Notes: a model not told the origin generated them from the sequence alone. DNA of 64,000 bases from Bacteroidota bacterium (GCA_023426145.1 JAFABG010000038.1:1-64000); one strand, 5' to 3'; positions 7,895 through 17,715 are shown, numbered from the stretch's first letter. Made by a program: numbers and translations.

Positions 7895-10552
7895 ATGCAT
7901 TATCGTATTTCCTTTATATTCGTAACGTTTATCTGCCTGTTCTTCTTCGCAGCAACAGGCTATGCGCAAAAAGCCAACACCGATGAAGCTTCTAAGCCTG
8001 TTATCCTATATTCCGGTACACCGAAAAAATATGAGATAGCTGATATTAAAGTTGAAGGCGTGAAGAATTATGAAGACTATGTATTAATAGGATTATCTGG
8101 GTTGTCTGTTGGGCAAACGATAACCGTACCAGGTGACGAAATCACTGGTGCTATTAAGCGCTATTGGCGACATGGTCTATTTTCAAACGTACAGATAAAT
8201 GCTGAAAAAATGGAAGGCAACAAAATTTGGCTAAAAATAAGCCTAACACAACGTCCTCGTATTTCAGATGTTCGTTATCATGGTGTTAAAAAGTCGGAGC
8301 GTACAGACCTAGAAGCGAAGCTGGGTATGGTCAAAGGTATGCAGATCACTCCTAACACGGTAGATAGAGCTAAAACCCTAATTAAAAGATATTTCGACGA
8401 TAAAGGATTTAAAAATGCAGAAGTTATCATTAATCAGAAGGATGATCCTGCAAATGAAAACCAAGTACTTGTTGATGTCAATATCGATAAAAAAGCAAAG
8501 ATTAAAGTCCACAGAATTGAAATAGTTGGGAATTCAGCCATTAAGACTTCCAAGTTGAAGAAAGTAATGAAAAAGACCAACGAAAAGGGAAAGCTCCGTA
8601 ATCTGTTCCGTACAAAGAAATTTGTACCTGAAAACTATGAAGCTGACAAACAATTAATCATAGACAGATACAATGAATTAGGTTATAGAGATGCAATGAT
8701 AGTGAAAGACAGTGTCTCACCAAATGATGAAAAGACTGTAAATGTGTACATGCAAATTGATGAAGGGCAAAAGTATTATCTCCGCAACGTAACTTGGGTT
8801 GGTAACACGCTATATCCATCAGAACAGCTGAATTTCCTATTGCGCATGAAGAAAGGTGACGTTTATAACCAAAAGTTATTAAATGAACGTGTCTCTACTG
8901 ACGATGATGCTATTGGTAACTTATATTATAACAATGGGTATTTGTTTTACAACCTTGACCCCGTTGAAGTAAATATAGTTGGTGACTCTATTGACCTTGA
9001 GATGAGAATCTATGAAGGGCGTCAAGCTACTATAAATAAAATAAAAATTAGCGGAAATGATCGCCTTTACGAGAATGTTGTTCGTCGTGAGCTTCGTATT
9101 CGTCCAGGACAATTGTTTAGCAAAGAGGACTTGATGCGTTCCTTGCGTGAAATTCAACAGATGGGACATTTCGACCCTGAAAAGCTTCAACCAGATATTC
9201 AACCAGATCCTACCAATGGAACGGTAGATATAGGGCTACCTCTGACGTCAAAAGCTAACGACCAAGTAGAATTCTCGGCAGGTTGGGGACAAACTGGTAT
9301 TATTGGTAAGTTAAGTTTGAAATTCACAAACTTCTCATTAGCTAACCTCTTGCATCCAGGAGAAAACTATCGTGGTATTTTACCTCAAGGAGATGGACAA
9401 ACACTGACTATTAGTGGTCAGACTAATGCGAAATATTATCAATCATACAGTATTTCATTCTTTGATCCTTGGTTTGGAGGGAAAAGGCCGAATTCATTCT
9501 CGGTTTCAGCTTTCTTCTCTGTACAAACCGATATAAGTAGTCAATATTATAATTCTAGCTACATGAACAATTACTACAATAGTATGTATAGTGGTTATGG
9601 TGGCTATGGTATGTATAATTATGGAAATTATAATAATTACGAGAATTATTATGACCCAGATAAATCTATAAAGATGTGGGGTCTGTCTGTTGGTTGGGGT
9701 AAACGTTTAAGATGGCCTGATGACTATTTTACACTTTCTGCTGAATTAGCTTACCAACGTTATAACCTAAAAGACTGGCAATATTTCCCTGTAACAAATG
9801 GAAAGTGTAACGATCTAAATATCTCTTTAACACTTGCTCGTAACTCTATAGACAACCCTATTTTCCCACGTACAGGTTCTGACTTCTCGTTATCTGTTCA
9901 GTTCACACCACCATACTCTTTGTTTGATGGCAAAGATTACAAGAGTTATTTTTACGATCCAGAAAGCGATAGAGGTATCACACAAGACAACATGAATAAA
10001 CTTCACAGATGGGTTGAGTACCATAAATGGAAGTTCAAAGCCAAAACGTACACTCCACTGATGGACCCAGTTGCTCATCCAAAATGTTTAGTCCTTATGA
10101 CACGTACTGAGTTCGGTCTATTAGGTCATTACAACAAATACAAGAAATCTCCATTCGGAACATTTGATGTAGGTGGTGACGGTATGACTGGCTACTCAAG
10201 CTATGCAACAGAAAGTATTGCTTTACGTGGTTACGAAAATAGTTCTTTGACACCTTATGGGCAAGAAGGATATGCATATACCCGCTTAGGATTTGAATTA
10301 AGATATCCATTAATGCTAGAAACAAGTACTAATATTTATGTATTAGGCTTTATGGAAGCAGGAAATGCTTGGCATGATATTTCCAAATTCAATCCATTTG
10401 AGTTGAAACGTTCTGCTGGTTTTGGTGTTCGTATATTCTTACCTATGATTGGTATGATGGGAATTGACTGGGGATACGGGTTCGACAAGATTAATGGTTC
10501 TAAGCAATATGGCGGAAGTCAGTTCCACTTTATTTTAGGACAAGAATTCTAA
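7895..10552 (+). CDS. bamA: Outer membrane protein assembly factor BamA
   Basis: BamA folds and inserts beta-barrel proteins into the outer membrane. The 885-residue protein has a signal peptide ending near GYAQ (about residue 25) and about five POTRA domains to roughly residue 470 (phrases such as ISDVRYHGVKK, VHRIEIVGNSAI, LRNVTWVGNTLY and INKIKISGNDRL mark their strands). A C-terminal Omp85 barrel follows, containing the lid-loop-type element GYSSYATESIALRGYE and ending in phenylalanine. The barrel carries a Tyr/Asn/Gly-rich insertion at about 547-590, probably in a surface loop. It lies between uppS and two Skp-type chaperone genes on one strand. Confidence 0.95.
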   Translation: MHYRISFIFVTFICLFFFAATGYAQKANTDEASKPVILYSGTPKKYEIADIKVEGVKNYEDYVLIGLSGLSVGQTITVPGDEITGAIKRYWRHGLFSNVQINAEKMEGNKIWLKISLTQRPRISDVRYHGVKKSERTDLEAKLGMVKGMQITPNTVDRAKTLIKRYFDDKGFKNAEVIINQKDDPANENQVLVDVNIDKKAKIKVHRIEIVGNSAIKTSKLKKVMKKTNEKGKLRNLFRTKKFVPENYEADKQLIIDRYNELGYRDAMIVKDSVSPNDEKTVNVYMQIDEGQKYYLRNVTWVGNTLYPSEQLNFLLRMKKGDVYNQKLLNERVSTDDDAIGNLYYNNGYLFYNLDPVEVNIVGDSIDLEMRIYEGRQATINKIKISGNDRLYENVVRRELRIRPGQLFSKEDLMRSLREIQQMGHFDPEKLQPDIQPDPTNGTVDIGLPLTSKANDQVEFSAGWGQTGIIGKLSLKFTNFSLANLLHPGENYRGILPQGDGQTLTISGQTNAKYYQSYSISFFDPWFGGKRPNSFSVSAFFSVQTDISSQYYNSSYMNNYYNSMYSGYGGYGMYNYGNYNNYENYYDPDKSIKMWGLSVGWGKRLRWPDDYFTLSAELAYQRYNLKDWQYFPVTNGKCNDLNISLTLARNSIDNPIFPRTGSDFSLSVQFTPPYSLFDGKDYKSYFYDPESDRGITQDNMNKLHRWVEYHKWKFKAKTYTPLMDPVAHPKCLVLMTRTEFGLLGHYNKYKKSPFGTFDVGGDGMTGYSSYATESIALRGYENSSLTPYGQEGYAYTRLGFELRYPLMLETSTNIYVLGFMEAGNAWHDISKFNPFELKRSAGFGVRIFLPMIGMMGIDWGYGFDKINGSKQYGGSQFHFILGQEF

Positions 10553-10576
10553 TATCAAATTAAAAAACTAAACGTC

Positions 10577-11092
10577 ATGAGAAAGTCTGTTCTATCAATT
10601 ATGCTTTTGTTTGCCATCAATGTGGCTGCAAATGCGCAGAAATTTGCGCTGATCGATACGGAATATATTCTAAAGAATATCCCGGCTTATCAAACGGCTA
10701 ATAATGAATTGCAAGATGCTACAAAGAAATACCAAAACGAGGTTGAATTAGTAGCTAAAGAAGCACAAAAGATGTTTCAAGATTACCAAGCTCAATCTTC
10801 AGCTCTTTCCACTTCTCAGAAGACTAAGAAAGAAGACGCAATCGTAGCAAAAGAGAAATCTGCTGCCGAGCTTAAACGCAATTATTTTGGACCTGAAGGC
10901 GAATTGGTTAAGATGCGCGAAAAGCTTATCAATCCTATACAAGACGCGATTTATGAAGCTGTAAAGGAACTGTCGCAACAACATGGATACGATCTTGTTA
11001 TCGATAGAGCTTCAGCTTCCGGTATTATTTTTGCAAACCCAAGGATTGATATTAGCGATGAAGTATTGAGAAAATTAGGATATTCAAATTAA
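10577..11092 (+). CDS. Periplasmic chaperone, OmpH/Skp family (first copy)
   Basis: Skp-family chaperones hold unfolded outer-membrane proteins on their way to BamA. The 171-residue protein has a signal peptide (MRKSVLSIMLLFAINVAANAQ), the family opening KFALIDTEYILKNIPAY, a long charged coiled coil at about 40-105, and a C-terminal beta segment (HGYDLVIDRASASGIIFANP). It follows bamA by 24 bp and is followed by a paralogue, so the unit supplies both chaperone and insertase. The two copies are clearly diverged. Confidence 0.92.
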   Translation: MRKSVLSIMLLFAINVAANAQKFALIDTEYILKNIPAYQTANNELQDATKKYQNEVELVAKEAQKMFQDYQAQSSALSTSQKTKKEDAIVAKEKSAAELKRNYFGPEGELVKMREKLINPIQDAIYEAVKELSQQHGYDLVIDRASASGIIFANPRIDISDEVLRKLGYSN

Positions 11093-11148
11093 TTTCATAC
11101 ATTTGCATCCGGAAATTACTAAAAATCATTCAAATAAATTATAGAATT

Positions 11149-11664
11149 ATGCTAAAAAAAATTGCACTTGTATTGTTGCTTGCACTCCCAATGGGTGTAT
11201 TTGCGCAAAATCTGAAATTTGGTCATATTAATGCCCAAGAAATCGTTTCTTCTATGCCGGAATTTACAAAAGCACAAGCAGACATCCAAGCATTAGACAA
11301 ACAATTAACAGACGAACTTCAAAGAACTCAGGAAGAATTTAATAAAAAATATCAGGAATTCCAACAAGCAATGGCAAAAGATTCTCTTCCAGCTAACATA
11401 GCTGAGAGAAGACAAAAAGAGTTGCAAGATATGATGCAAAGACAAGAGCAATTCCAACAAGAAGCTCAACAACAAATGCAAAAAGCACAAGCTGACGCAA
11501 TGGCTCCAATCTATAAAAAATTGGATGATGCAATTAAAGCAGTTGGAGCTTCTGAAGGCGTAATCTACATTTTCGACCTTGCAAGAACTCAGATTCCTTA
11601 TATTAACGAATCTCAAAGTATCAACCTAACAGCTAAAGTTAAAGCTCAGCTAGGTATCAAGTAA
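11149..11664 (+). CDS. Periplasmic chaperone, OmpH/Skp family (second copy)
   Basis: Also 171 residues: a signal peptide ending GVFAQ, then NLKFGHINAQEIVSSMPEF, a very Gln-rich coiled coil at about 40-115 (repeated QQ and EFQ), and a C-terminal strand region (GVIYIFDLARTQIPYI). It is a tandem paralogue of the gene 56 bp upstream. A TACATTTG at 11098-11105 in that gap could be a weak extra promoter. A strong terminator follows 24 bp after the stop, closing the uppS-bamA-skp-skp run. Confidence 0.92.
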   Translation: MLKKIALVLLLALPMGVFAQNLKFGHINAQEIVSSMPEFTKAQADIQALDKQLTDELQRTQEEFNKKYQEFQQAMAKDSLPANIAERRQKELQDMMQRQEQFQQEAQQQMQKAQADAMAPIYKKLDDAIKAVGASEGVIYIFDLARTQIPYINESQSINLTAKVKAQLGIK

Positions 11665-11688
11665 GGATCTAAATAGAAATATCATTTA

Positions 11689-11733
11689 GGGAAAGAGAAA
11701 AGAAGGTAATACTTCTTACTCTTTCCCTTTTTT
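11689..11733 (+). terminator. Terminator after the bamA/Skp operon
   Basis: GGGAAAGAG (11689-11697) pairs with CTCTTTCCC (11719-11727), with a second inner stem AGAAG/CTTCT and then six T residues. This is a strong intrinsic terminator for the plus strand. Confidence 0.88.
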
Positions 11734-11737
11734 CATG

Positions 11738-11745
11738 TAACTTTG
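11738..11745 (+). promoter_or_regulatory. Promoter (-7 box) of murI
   Basis: TAACTTTG matches TAnnTTTG, begins just 5 bp after the T-run of the preceding terminator, and lies 28 bp before the murI ATG. The -33 position falls in the terminator stem and has no TTTG. Confidence 0.55.
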
Positions 11746-11773
11746 CGTATATATCAATCTTCACTAGTTTGTC

Positions 11774-12616
11774 ATGAAGCAACAATTATCTCATGCTCCC
11801 GGCCCTATTGGCGTGTTTGATTCTGGATACGGTGGTCTGACCATACTTGATAAAATCAGAAAAGTATTACCAGAGTATGATTACATTTATTTGGGAGACA
11901 ACGCTCGAACCCCTTACGGAACAAGGTCTTTCGAAGTCGTATATGAGTTTACCTTACAGGCAGTCAACAAATTGTTTGAAATGGGATGCCAGCTAATAAT
12001 ATTAGCTTGCAATACCGCTTCAGCTAAAGCTCTTCGAAGCATTCAAATGAATGACTTACCGGGAATTGATCCGAAGCGCCGCGTTCTTGGTGTTATCCGT
12101 CCTACTGTAGAATGTATAGGTAGCCTAACGAAAACACATCACATTGGCGTACTTGCTACAGCAGGAACAATTAAATCTGAATCATATCCTTTAGAAATAC
12201 ATAAATTATTCCCTGAAATCGAAGTTAGTGGAATAGCCTGCCCAATGTGGGTTCCATTGGTTGAGAACAATGAATCACAAAATGAGGGCACCGATTATTT
12301 TATAAAGAAGTACATCGACCAGCTTCTTGAAAAAGATGACAAAATAGACACTATTATACTCGGGTGCACTCACTACCCTATTCTTCTTCCCAAAATATTG
12401 TATTATGTCCCCAACCATATTCGCGTAATATCCCAAGGTGAATATGTAGCTGAGAGTTTAAAGGACTACTTGTATAGGCATCCTGACATGAAAGAAAAGT
12501 GCACACAGAATGGGAGCTGCACTTTCTACACTACAGAAGCCGAAGACAAATTTATAGAATCCGCCTCATCGTTTTTAAACCAACAAATACGAGTTAGAAG
12601 AATTTCTTTGGAATAA
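11774..12616 (+). CDS. murI: Glutamate racemase
   Basis: MurI makes D-glutamate for the peptidoglycan stem peptide. The 280-residue protein has the N-terminal FDSGYGGLTI motif (15-24), the first catalytic cysteine in LACNTASA (Cys79), and the second in LGCTHYP (Cys198), both required for the two-base mechanism. Length is normal. It has its own promoter and follows the bamA operon; a DUF2007 gene follows after 71 bp. Confidence 0.96.
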   Translation: MKQQLSHAPGPIGVFDSGYGGLTILDKIRKVLPEYDYIYLGDNARTPYGTRSFEVVYEFTLQAVNKLFEMGCQLIILACNTASAKALRSIQMNDLPGIDPKRRVLGVIRPTVECIGSLTKTHHIGVLATAGTIKSESYPLEIHKLFPEIEVSGIACPMWVPLVENNESQNEGTDYFIKKYIDQLLEKDDKIDTIILGCTHYPILLPKILYYVPNHIRVISQGEYVAESLKDYLYRHPDMKEKCTQNGSCTFYTTEAEDKFIESASSFLNQQIRVRRISLE

Positions 12617-12687
12617 ATAAAGGAATCTCGATCCTTTTAGGATTCATTTCTGTTATATTTATAGACATAAATTAAAAACATCAGCTT

Positions 12688-12921
12688 ATGAAAGAAGAAG
12701 ACTATAGCAAATCCATAGAAGTTTTTTCGGGTTCACCATGGGAAGCCGAAATCATCAAAGGTTTATTAGAAAGCAACGATATCCGTTGTGTTATCAAAGA
12801 TGGCATTTTAGGCACGCTAGCTCCCTATATTGCTCCATCGGTATCAGTACTAGTAAGAGAAGATCAGTACGAAACTGCTACCGAGCTTATCAAAAGTCGG
12901 GATGATAAAGAAAGCGATTGA
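12688..12921 (+). CDS. Small DUF2007-domain protein
   Basis: A 77-residue protein with the pattern of the DUF2007 'putative signal transducing protein' family: a beta strand leading into GSPWEAEIIKGLLESNDI (about 16-33), then CVIKDG, and a hydrophobic strand VSVLVREDQYETATELI (about 53-69) ending in a charged tail. No signal peptide or membrane segment. In PII-like ferredoxin folds of this size the domain may regulate a partner, but none is evident. It lies between murI and the terminator at 13007. Confidence 0.75.
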   Translation: MKEEDYSKSIEVFSGSPWEAEIIKGLLESNDIRCVIKDGILGTLAPYIAPSVSVLVREDQYETATELIKSRDDKESD

Positions 12922-13006
12922 TTATGTTTATCCATTACCCTATCACATTTTGAAAAGTACATTTTGACCTAATCAAACGTCGATACTGAATATCCAATGA
13001 ACAGAT

Positions 13007-13042
13007 ATAGGCTGCAAAGATCATTCTTTTCAGCCTATTTTT
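13007..13042 (+). terminator. Terminator after the murI/DUF2007 unit
   Basis: ATAGGCTG (13007-13014) pairs with CAGCCTAT (13031-13038), with an inner AAAG/CTTT stem, followed by TTTT. The T-run forms part of the -33 box of the proB promoter. Confidence 0.65.
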
Positions 13043-13072
13043 GTAACATATCAACAAAAATTTATATATTTG
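13040..13072 (+). promoter_or_regulatory. Promoter of proB-proA-argF'
   Basis: TTTG (13040-13043), a 21-nt spacer and TATATTTG (13065-13072) form a good Bacteroides promoter, ending 22 bp before the proB ATG. Confidence 0.8.
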
Positions 13073-13094
13073 TACTTTCAAATTGTTAGCAATA

Positions 13095-14180
13095 ATGAGA
13101 CAAGAGTTTACACGAATAGCAATAAAAGTAGGTAGCAACGTATTAACACGCCGTGACGGGACATTAGATATCACACGTATGTCGGCACTCGTGGATCAAA
13201 TAGCTGAATTAAATAAATCTGGAGTAGAAATCATTCTCATTTCTTCAGGGGCAGTAGCTTCAGGACGGAGCGAAGTTCAACCAACAAAAAAACTAAATAG
13301 TGTTGACCAAAGACAGCTATTTTCTGCTGTTGGACAAGCCAAATTAATAAACCGATATTACGAGCTTTTCCGTGAGCATAACATTGCAGTAGGGCAAGTA
13401 CTAACAACCAAAGAAAGTTTCAGTACACGCCGCCATTACCTGAATCAAAAAAACTGTATGACGGTAATGCTCGAAAATGGAGTTATTCCAATTGTAAATG
13501 AAAACGACACAATCTCTGTCAGTGAGCTAATGTTTACCGATAATGATGAGCTCTCAGGGCTAATCGCTTCAATGATGGATGCACAAGCGCTTATTATTCT
13601 CAGCAACATCAACGGCATCTACAATGGTTCACCGGCCGACCCTGGTTCATCAGTGATTCGTGAAATCGAACAAGGAAAAGATTTATCTAGCTACATCCAA
13701 ACAGCAAAATCGAGTTTTGGTCGTGGCGGAATGCTTACAAAAACAAACATAGCGCGTAAAGTCGCCGATGAAGGTATTACAGTAATCATAGCCAATGGAA
13801 AACAAGACGATATTTTGGTGGACTTGTTGGGACATCCTGAGGAAACGGTTTGCACACGATTTGTCCCTTCAGATGCACCAGTGTCGAGTATAAAGAAATG
13901 GATTGCTCATAGCGAGGGCTTTGCAAAAGGAGAAATTCATATTAATGAATGTGCCACCGATATCATAAATTCAGATAAAGCTGCCAGCATTCTCCCTATA
14001 GGAATTACGCATATTGAAGGCGAGTTTGAAAAAGATGATATTGTATGCATCATAGACTTTTCGGGAAAGCAAGTAGGTATAGGAAAAGCAAACTGCAATT
14101 CAGCGCAAGCAAAAGAAGCTATAGGAAAACATGGTAAGAAACCTGTAGTACATTATGATTATCTGTATATTGAACAATAA
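13095..14180 (+). CDS. proB: Glutamate 5-kinase
   Basis: ProB phosphorylates the side-chain carboxylate of glutamate, the first and feedback-controlled step of proline synthesis. The amino-acid kinase domain occupies about 1-255, with KVGSNVL at the N-terminus, [12 protein letters not shown], the [16 protein letters not shown] substrate motif, and [10 protein letters not shown]-terminal PUA domain (about 275-361) is present, as in E. coli ProB. I choose ATG 13095 (MRQEFTRI, 361 residues) rather than an in-frame TTG at 13083, which is only 10 bp past the -7 box. proA follows after 11 bp. Confidence 0.95.
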   Translation: MRQEFTRIAIKVGSNVLTRRDGTLDITRMSALVDQIAELNKSGVEIILISSGAVASGRSEVQPTKKLNSVDQRQLFSAVGQAKLINRYYELFREHNIAVGQVLTTKESFSTRRHYLNQKNCMTVMLENGVIPIVNENDTISVSELMFTDNDELSGLIASMMDAQALIILSNINGIYNGSPADPGSSVIREIEQGKDLSSYIQTAKSSFGRGGMLTKTNIARKVADEGITVIIANGKQDDILVDLLGHPEETVCTRFVPSDAPVSSIKKWIAHSEGFAKGEIHINECATDIINSDKAASILPIGITHIEGEFEKDDIVCIIDFSGKQVGIGKANCNSAQAKEAIGKHGKKPVVHYDYLYIEQ

Positions 14181-14191
14181 AACAAGGAGCA

Positions 14192-15445
14192 ATGACTACA
14201 AATTTAAACGGAACTTTTGCTGCTGTACAAGCAGCTAGCCGAGAATTGGCATTGTTAGATGATGCCATAATCAATCAGATTTTAAATGCTGTGGCTGATG
14301 CAACTATTGCCGAGTCGGCCTATATTCTGGCAGAGAATGAAAAGGATTTAGCTTTGATGGATAAAAATGACCCGAAGTATGATCGCTTAAAGTTGACAGA
14401 AGAACGGCTTAAAGGTATTGCTGCCGATACACGTAATGTAGCTACACTCCCCTCTCCACTGGGCAAAAAATTAAAAGAAGCCATCCGTCCTAATGGAATG
14501 AAACTAACTAAGATTAGCGTTCCTTTTGGAGTGATCGGTATAATATATGAAGCGCGTCCAAACGTTAGCTTCGATGTTTTTTCACTCTGTCTGAAAAGTG
14601 GCAATGCATGCATTTTGAAAGGAGGAAGTGATGCTGATCATTCTAATCAAGCCATCATCAGAGTGATTCACAACATACTTGACCAATTCAAAGTTAATCC
14701 ACATATTGTTGAATTACTTCCAGCAAATAGAGAGGCGACAAGTGCTTTATTGAGTGCTGTAGGTTATGTTGACCTGATTATACCAAGAGGAAGTAGTAGC
14801 CTAATTGACTTCGTTCGCAAAAATGCGCAGATTCCAGTTATTGAGACTGGAGCAGGTATCTGCCATACCTATTTTGATGAGTTTGGTGACACTCAAAAGG
14901 GTGCCGCCATTATTAATAATGCAAAGACACGCCGCGTAAGTGTATGCAATGCACTTGACTGTACCATTATTCATGAGAATCGTTTAAAGGATCTACCTTC
15001 ACTATGCGAGAAACTTAAAGACAGTAAGGTAATCATATATGCAGATAATCAAGCTTACCAAGCCCTAAAAGATAGCTACCCCATTGAGCTATTACAACCT
15101 TCCACACCCGAAAGCTTTGGAACAGAATTTCTTGATTACAAAATGGCAATTAAGACTGTGAAAAGCTTCGAGGATGCATTAGGCCATATACAAGAAAATA
15201 GCTCTAAACACAGTGAGTGCATTGTTACTGAAAACAAAAATAGAGCTACCTTATTTTCTCAAATAGTTGATGCTGCTTGTGTTTATACGAATGTATCAAC
15301 AGCTTTCACTGACGGAGCACAATTCGGTTTAGGAGCAGAGATAGGCATCAGCACACAGAAGTTACACGCTCGTGGTCCAATGGGGTTAGAAGAAATTACT
15401 TCCTACAAATGGGTCATTGAAGGAAACGGGCAGATAAGAGAATAG
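14192..15445 (+). CDS. proA: Glutamate-5-semialdehyde dehydrogenase (gamma-glutamyl phosphate reductase)
   Basis: ProA reduces gamma-glutamyl phosphate with NADPH to glutamate semialdehyde, the partner step to ProB. The 417-residue aldehyde-dehydrogenase-type protein has [12 protein letters not shown] (about 117-128), the nucleotide-binding [11 protein letters not shown] (about 142-152), the catalytic cysteine in [10 protein letters not shown] (Cys224), and the C-terminal [21 protein letters not shown]. It lies 11 bp after proB and 53 bp before argF' on the same strand. Confidence 0.96.
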   Translation: MTTNLNGTFAAVQAASRELALLDDAIINQILNAVADATIAESAYILAENEKDLALMDKNDPKYDRLKLTEERLKGIAADTRNVATLPSPLGKKLKEAIRPNGMKLTKISVPFGVIGIIYEARPNVSFDVFSLCLKSGNACILKGGSDADHSNQAIIRVIHNILDQFKVNPHIVELLPANREATSALLSAVGYVDLIIPRGSSSLIDFVRKNAQIPVIETGAGICHTYFDEFGDTQKGAAIINNAKTRRVSVCNALDCTIIHENRLKDLPSLCEKLKDSKVIIYADNQAYQALKDSYPIELLQPSTPESFGTEFLDYKMAIKTVKSFEDALGHIQENSSKHSECIVTENKNRATLFSQIVDAACVYTNVSTAFTDGAQFGLGAEIGISTQKLHARGPMGLEEITSYKWVIEGNGQIRE

Positions 15446-15498
15446 AGCGTTTATATCGATTAGAATCCATTGAACAACAACAATTAATTATAGATAAG

Positions 15499-16452
15499 AT
15501 GAAGAAATTTACTTGTGTACAAGACATTGTCGACTTGAATTCGGCTCTTACAGAAGCATTTGAAATTAAAAAAGATCGGTTCAAATATGTGGAACTTGGG
15601 CGAAACAAAACATTGATGATGATCTTCTTCAATTCGAGCCTACGTACTCGTCTCAGCACACAAAAGGCGGCTCTAAATTTAGGAATGAATGTCATGGTGT
15701 TAGATATAAACCAAGGTGCTTGGAAACTAGAGAGCGAGCGTGGCGTGATTATGGATGGTGATAAGCCTGAGCATTTACTAGAAGCCATTCCTGTCATGGG
15801 CTGTTATTGCGACATCATTGGTGTACGTTCTTTCGCTCGTTTCGAGGATCGTGATTTTGACTATCAAGAAACAATTCTCAATCAATTCATACAATATTCT
15901 GGGCGTCCTGTCTTTTCTATGGAAGCAGCCACTCGGCATCCATTACAAAGCTTCGCAGACTTAATAACGATCGAAGAATATAAGAAAACTAAACGGCCGA
16001 AGGTAGTAATGACATGGGCACCCCACCCTCGTCCACTTCCTCAAGCGGTTCCTAATTCTTTTGCTGAATGGATGAATGCAACAGATTATGATTTTGTCAT
16101 TACTCATCCTGAAGGATACGAGTTAGCACCAGAATTTGTTGGGGATGCCACAGTTGAGTATGATCAGATGAAAGCATTTGAAGGAGCAGATTTCATCTAT
16201 GCGAAGAATTGGGCAGCTTATGCAGGAGATAATTACGGTCAAATATTGAGTAAAGACCGTGAATGGACAGTTAGCGATCGTCAGATGGCTGTCACTAACA
16301 ATGCTTTCTTTATGCATTGCCTACCTGTACGTCGAAATATGATCGTTACAGATGAAGTTATTGAAACTCCACAATCTATAGTGATTCCTGAAGCAGCGAA
16401 TCGTGAGATTTCAGCTACAGTAGTCCTAAAGAGACTTATAGAAGGTCTATAA
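15499..16452 (+). CDS. argF': N-succinylornithine carbamoyltransferase
   Basis: This enzyme carbamoylates N-succinyl-L-ornithine, the Bacteroides variant of the ornithine transcarbamylase step. Visible motifs are the carbamoyl-phosphate loop SSLRTRLS at 46-53 and HCLPVRRN at 273-280 (Cys274). Residue 90 is proline (GDKPEH). In published work Pro90 of the B. fragilis enzyme selects the succinyl substrate, where acetylornithine enzymes have glutamate. At 317 residues it matches that family. It follows proA by 53 bp, so both glutamate-derived pathways are probably transcribed together. Confidence 0.93.
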   Translation: MKKFTCVQDIVDLNSALTEAFEIKKDRFKYVELGRNKTLMMIFFNSSLRTRLSTQKAALNLGMNVMVLDINQGAWKLESERGVIMDGDKPEHLLEAIPVMGCYCDIIGVRSFARFEDRDFDYQETILNQFIQYSGRPVFSMEAATRHPLQSFADLITIEEYKKTKRPKVVMTWAPHPRPLPQAVPNSFAEWMNATDYDFVITHPEGYELAPEFVGDATVEYDQMKAFEGADFIYAKNWAAYAGDNYGQILSKDREWTVSDRQMAVTNNAFFMHCLPVRRNMIVTDEVIETPQSIVIPEAANREISATVVLKRLIEGL

Positions 16453-16492
16453 TAATATAATCAGACGAAGAAAAACACAGCTTTTTACAAAG

Positions 16493-16530
16493 AGACGCCC
16501 GTATTTTTAAGTAAATACGGGCGTCTTATC
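16493..16530. terminator. Terminator between convergent argF' and the rhodanese gene
   Basis: A 14-bp perfect stem (16493-16506 with 16513-16526, 6-nt loop, core AGACGCCCGTATTT) lies between convergent genes. The flanking T-runs are short on both sides, so it may serve both strands weakly. Confidence 0.75.
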
Positions 16531-16589
16531 TTTGTATAAAACTAAACTTTGTATGCCATAAGCAATTAAAAGCTTAGAGGTACTCCTTT

Positions 16590-16991
16590 TTAGCGTAATT
16601 CAGGTTCTACTTTTTTACCAGCTTCAAGCCAAGCATTAAATCCTCTGTCTAGTTCAACCACTTTATATCCCTTTTCACTTAGAATCGATGCAGCCTTTTT
16701 GCTTCGCTTTCCGCTACGACAATATAAAGCGACAGGTTTACTTTTATTCAATAGCGAATCAGCCATTGACGTAAAAGATTGATCTAGTACATTAATATTA
16801 ATTGCATTTGCAATATGTCCCTCAGAATATTCAGCCATTGTACGAACATCCAAACGCTGAACTTCTTCATTTTGAATGAAAGAATTAAATTCTTCTACAT
16901 TCAATGTTTTAAAATCTCCTTTCTGCTGACACGAGAAAAGAGAAGAGATAAATAATAGTAATCCCACGACTAATTGATCCATTTTAAACAT
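16590..16991 (-). CDS. Rhodanese-domain lipoprotein
   Basis: A single rhodanese domain exported as a lipoprotein. The 133 residues start with a signal peptide and lipobox LFSC (Cys21). The domain then runs from about 30 to 130 with LDVRTMAEYSEGHI, the active-site loop LYCRSGKRS (Cys91), and the C-terminal GFNAWLEAG. Such domains carry sulfane sulfur on the loop cysteine, but the substrate is unknown. It is the last gene of the minus-strand run PASTA-rluD-ddl-acyltransferase-NigD, 10 bp after the NigD-like gene. Confidence 0.88.
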   Translation of the reverse strand: MFKMDQLVVGLLLFISSLFSCQQKGDFKTLNVEEFNSFIQNEEVQRLDVRTMAEYSEGHIANAININVLDQSFTSMADSLLNKSKPVALYCRSGKRSKKAASILSEKGYKVVELDRGFNAWLEAGKKVEPELR

Positions 16992-17001
16992 ATATACTCA
17001 T

Positions 17002-17715
17002 TTATTCTGTTGTTGCCGGAGCATATTCAAAACCCGGTTCAGCATACTTGGTAGACTCCACAATCTCACCGCTCTGACCGTAAGTGTGGAACTTAAACTT
17101 TATTCTAATCGTTTGATCTGATTTCTCACGATCAATGTACTTGCTCAAAGGAACTGAGAGATAAGCTCGTCTATTGTAATTTTCTTCATCACCATTAGCA
17201 TTATGGTAGAGCGATAATGTGACGACCTTCTCATTCGCTTCTTCTTTCACACTTTCTTCAATCATTCCAAAAATATGCTGCTTACCACTATTGATATTCA
17301 CTTTCACATTTAGAATCATATTTAAATAAGAGCGTCCCAACCAAATACTTGAAACGTCTACGGGATCGTATTTCAATCCTTCTGCAAAAGCTGGATCTAG
17401 AGGGAGTTTAGGATCCGGAGTGACCACACCCTGTATAGAGTAAATAGTAGCTGTTCCTCCATCAGAATTAACTTCATAATTACTAATAACACGACTAGAG
17501 GTATTAGGTGAAAGAGTTGAAGCCGTTTGATCATTCGACACCATTAACAATTCACCCTTATCCGGTAGAAGACTTATTATATGACCATCCTCACCTGCTG
17601 TGACGGTTACAAACTCCAGTTTCACAGAAGGATAATAATACTTATCATCTCCGCAAGCAGTGAAGAGAAAAGACATTGTTAAAAGAATAAAGGTAAATAG
17701 TTTAATTCTATTCAT
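17002..17715 (-). CDS. NigD-like lipoprotein
   Basis: A 237-residue lipoprotein with signal peptide and lipobox FTAC (Cys21) followed by GDDKYYYPSVKLEFVTV. The YPSVKLEFVTV start and the later beta-rich region with the tail KFHTYGQSGEIVESTKYAEPGF match the NigD-like family of Bacteroidetes (an OB-like N-terminal domain and a beta-sandwich C-terminal domain, as I remember). The first member was tied to a bacteriocin locus, but most members have no known role and no bacteriocin gene is seen here. Its ATG overlaps the acyltransferase stop by 4 nt. Confidence 0.8.
   Translation of the reverse strand: MNRIKLFTFILLTMSFLFTACGDDKYYYPSVKLEFVTVTAGEDGHIISLLPDKGELLMVSNDQTASTLSPNTSSRVISNYEVNSDGGTATIYSIQGVVTPDPKLPLDPAFAEGLKYDPVDVSSIWLGRSYLNMILNVKVNINSGKQHIFGMIEESVKEEANEKVVTLSLYHNANGDEENYNRRAYLSVPLSKYIDREKSDQTIRIKFKFHTYGQSGEIVESTKYAEPGFEYAPATTE

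Noticed and set aside
11098..11105. TACATTTG between the two Skp-type genes as an operon promoter
   Set aside because: No -33 box at the right distance; it may be weak or fortuitous, so it was only mentioned in the gene entry.
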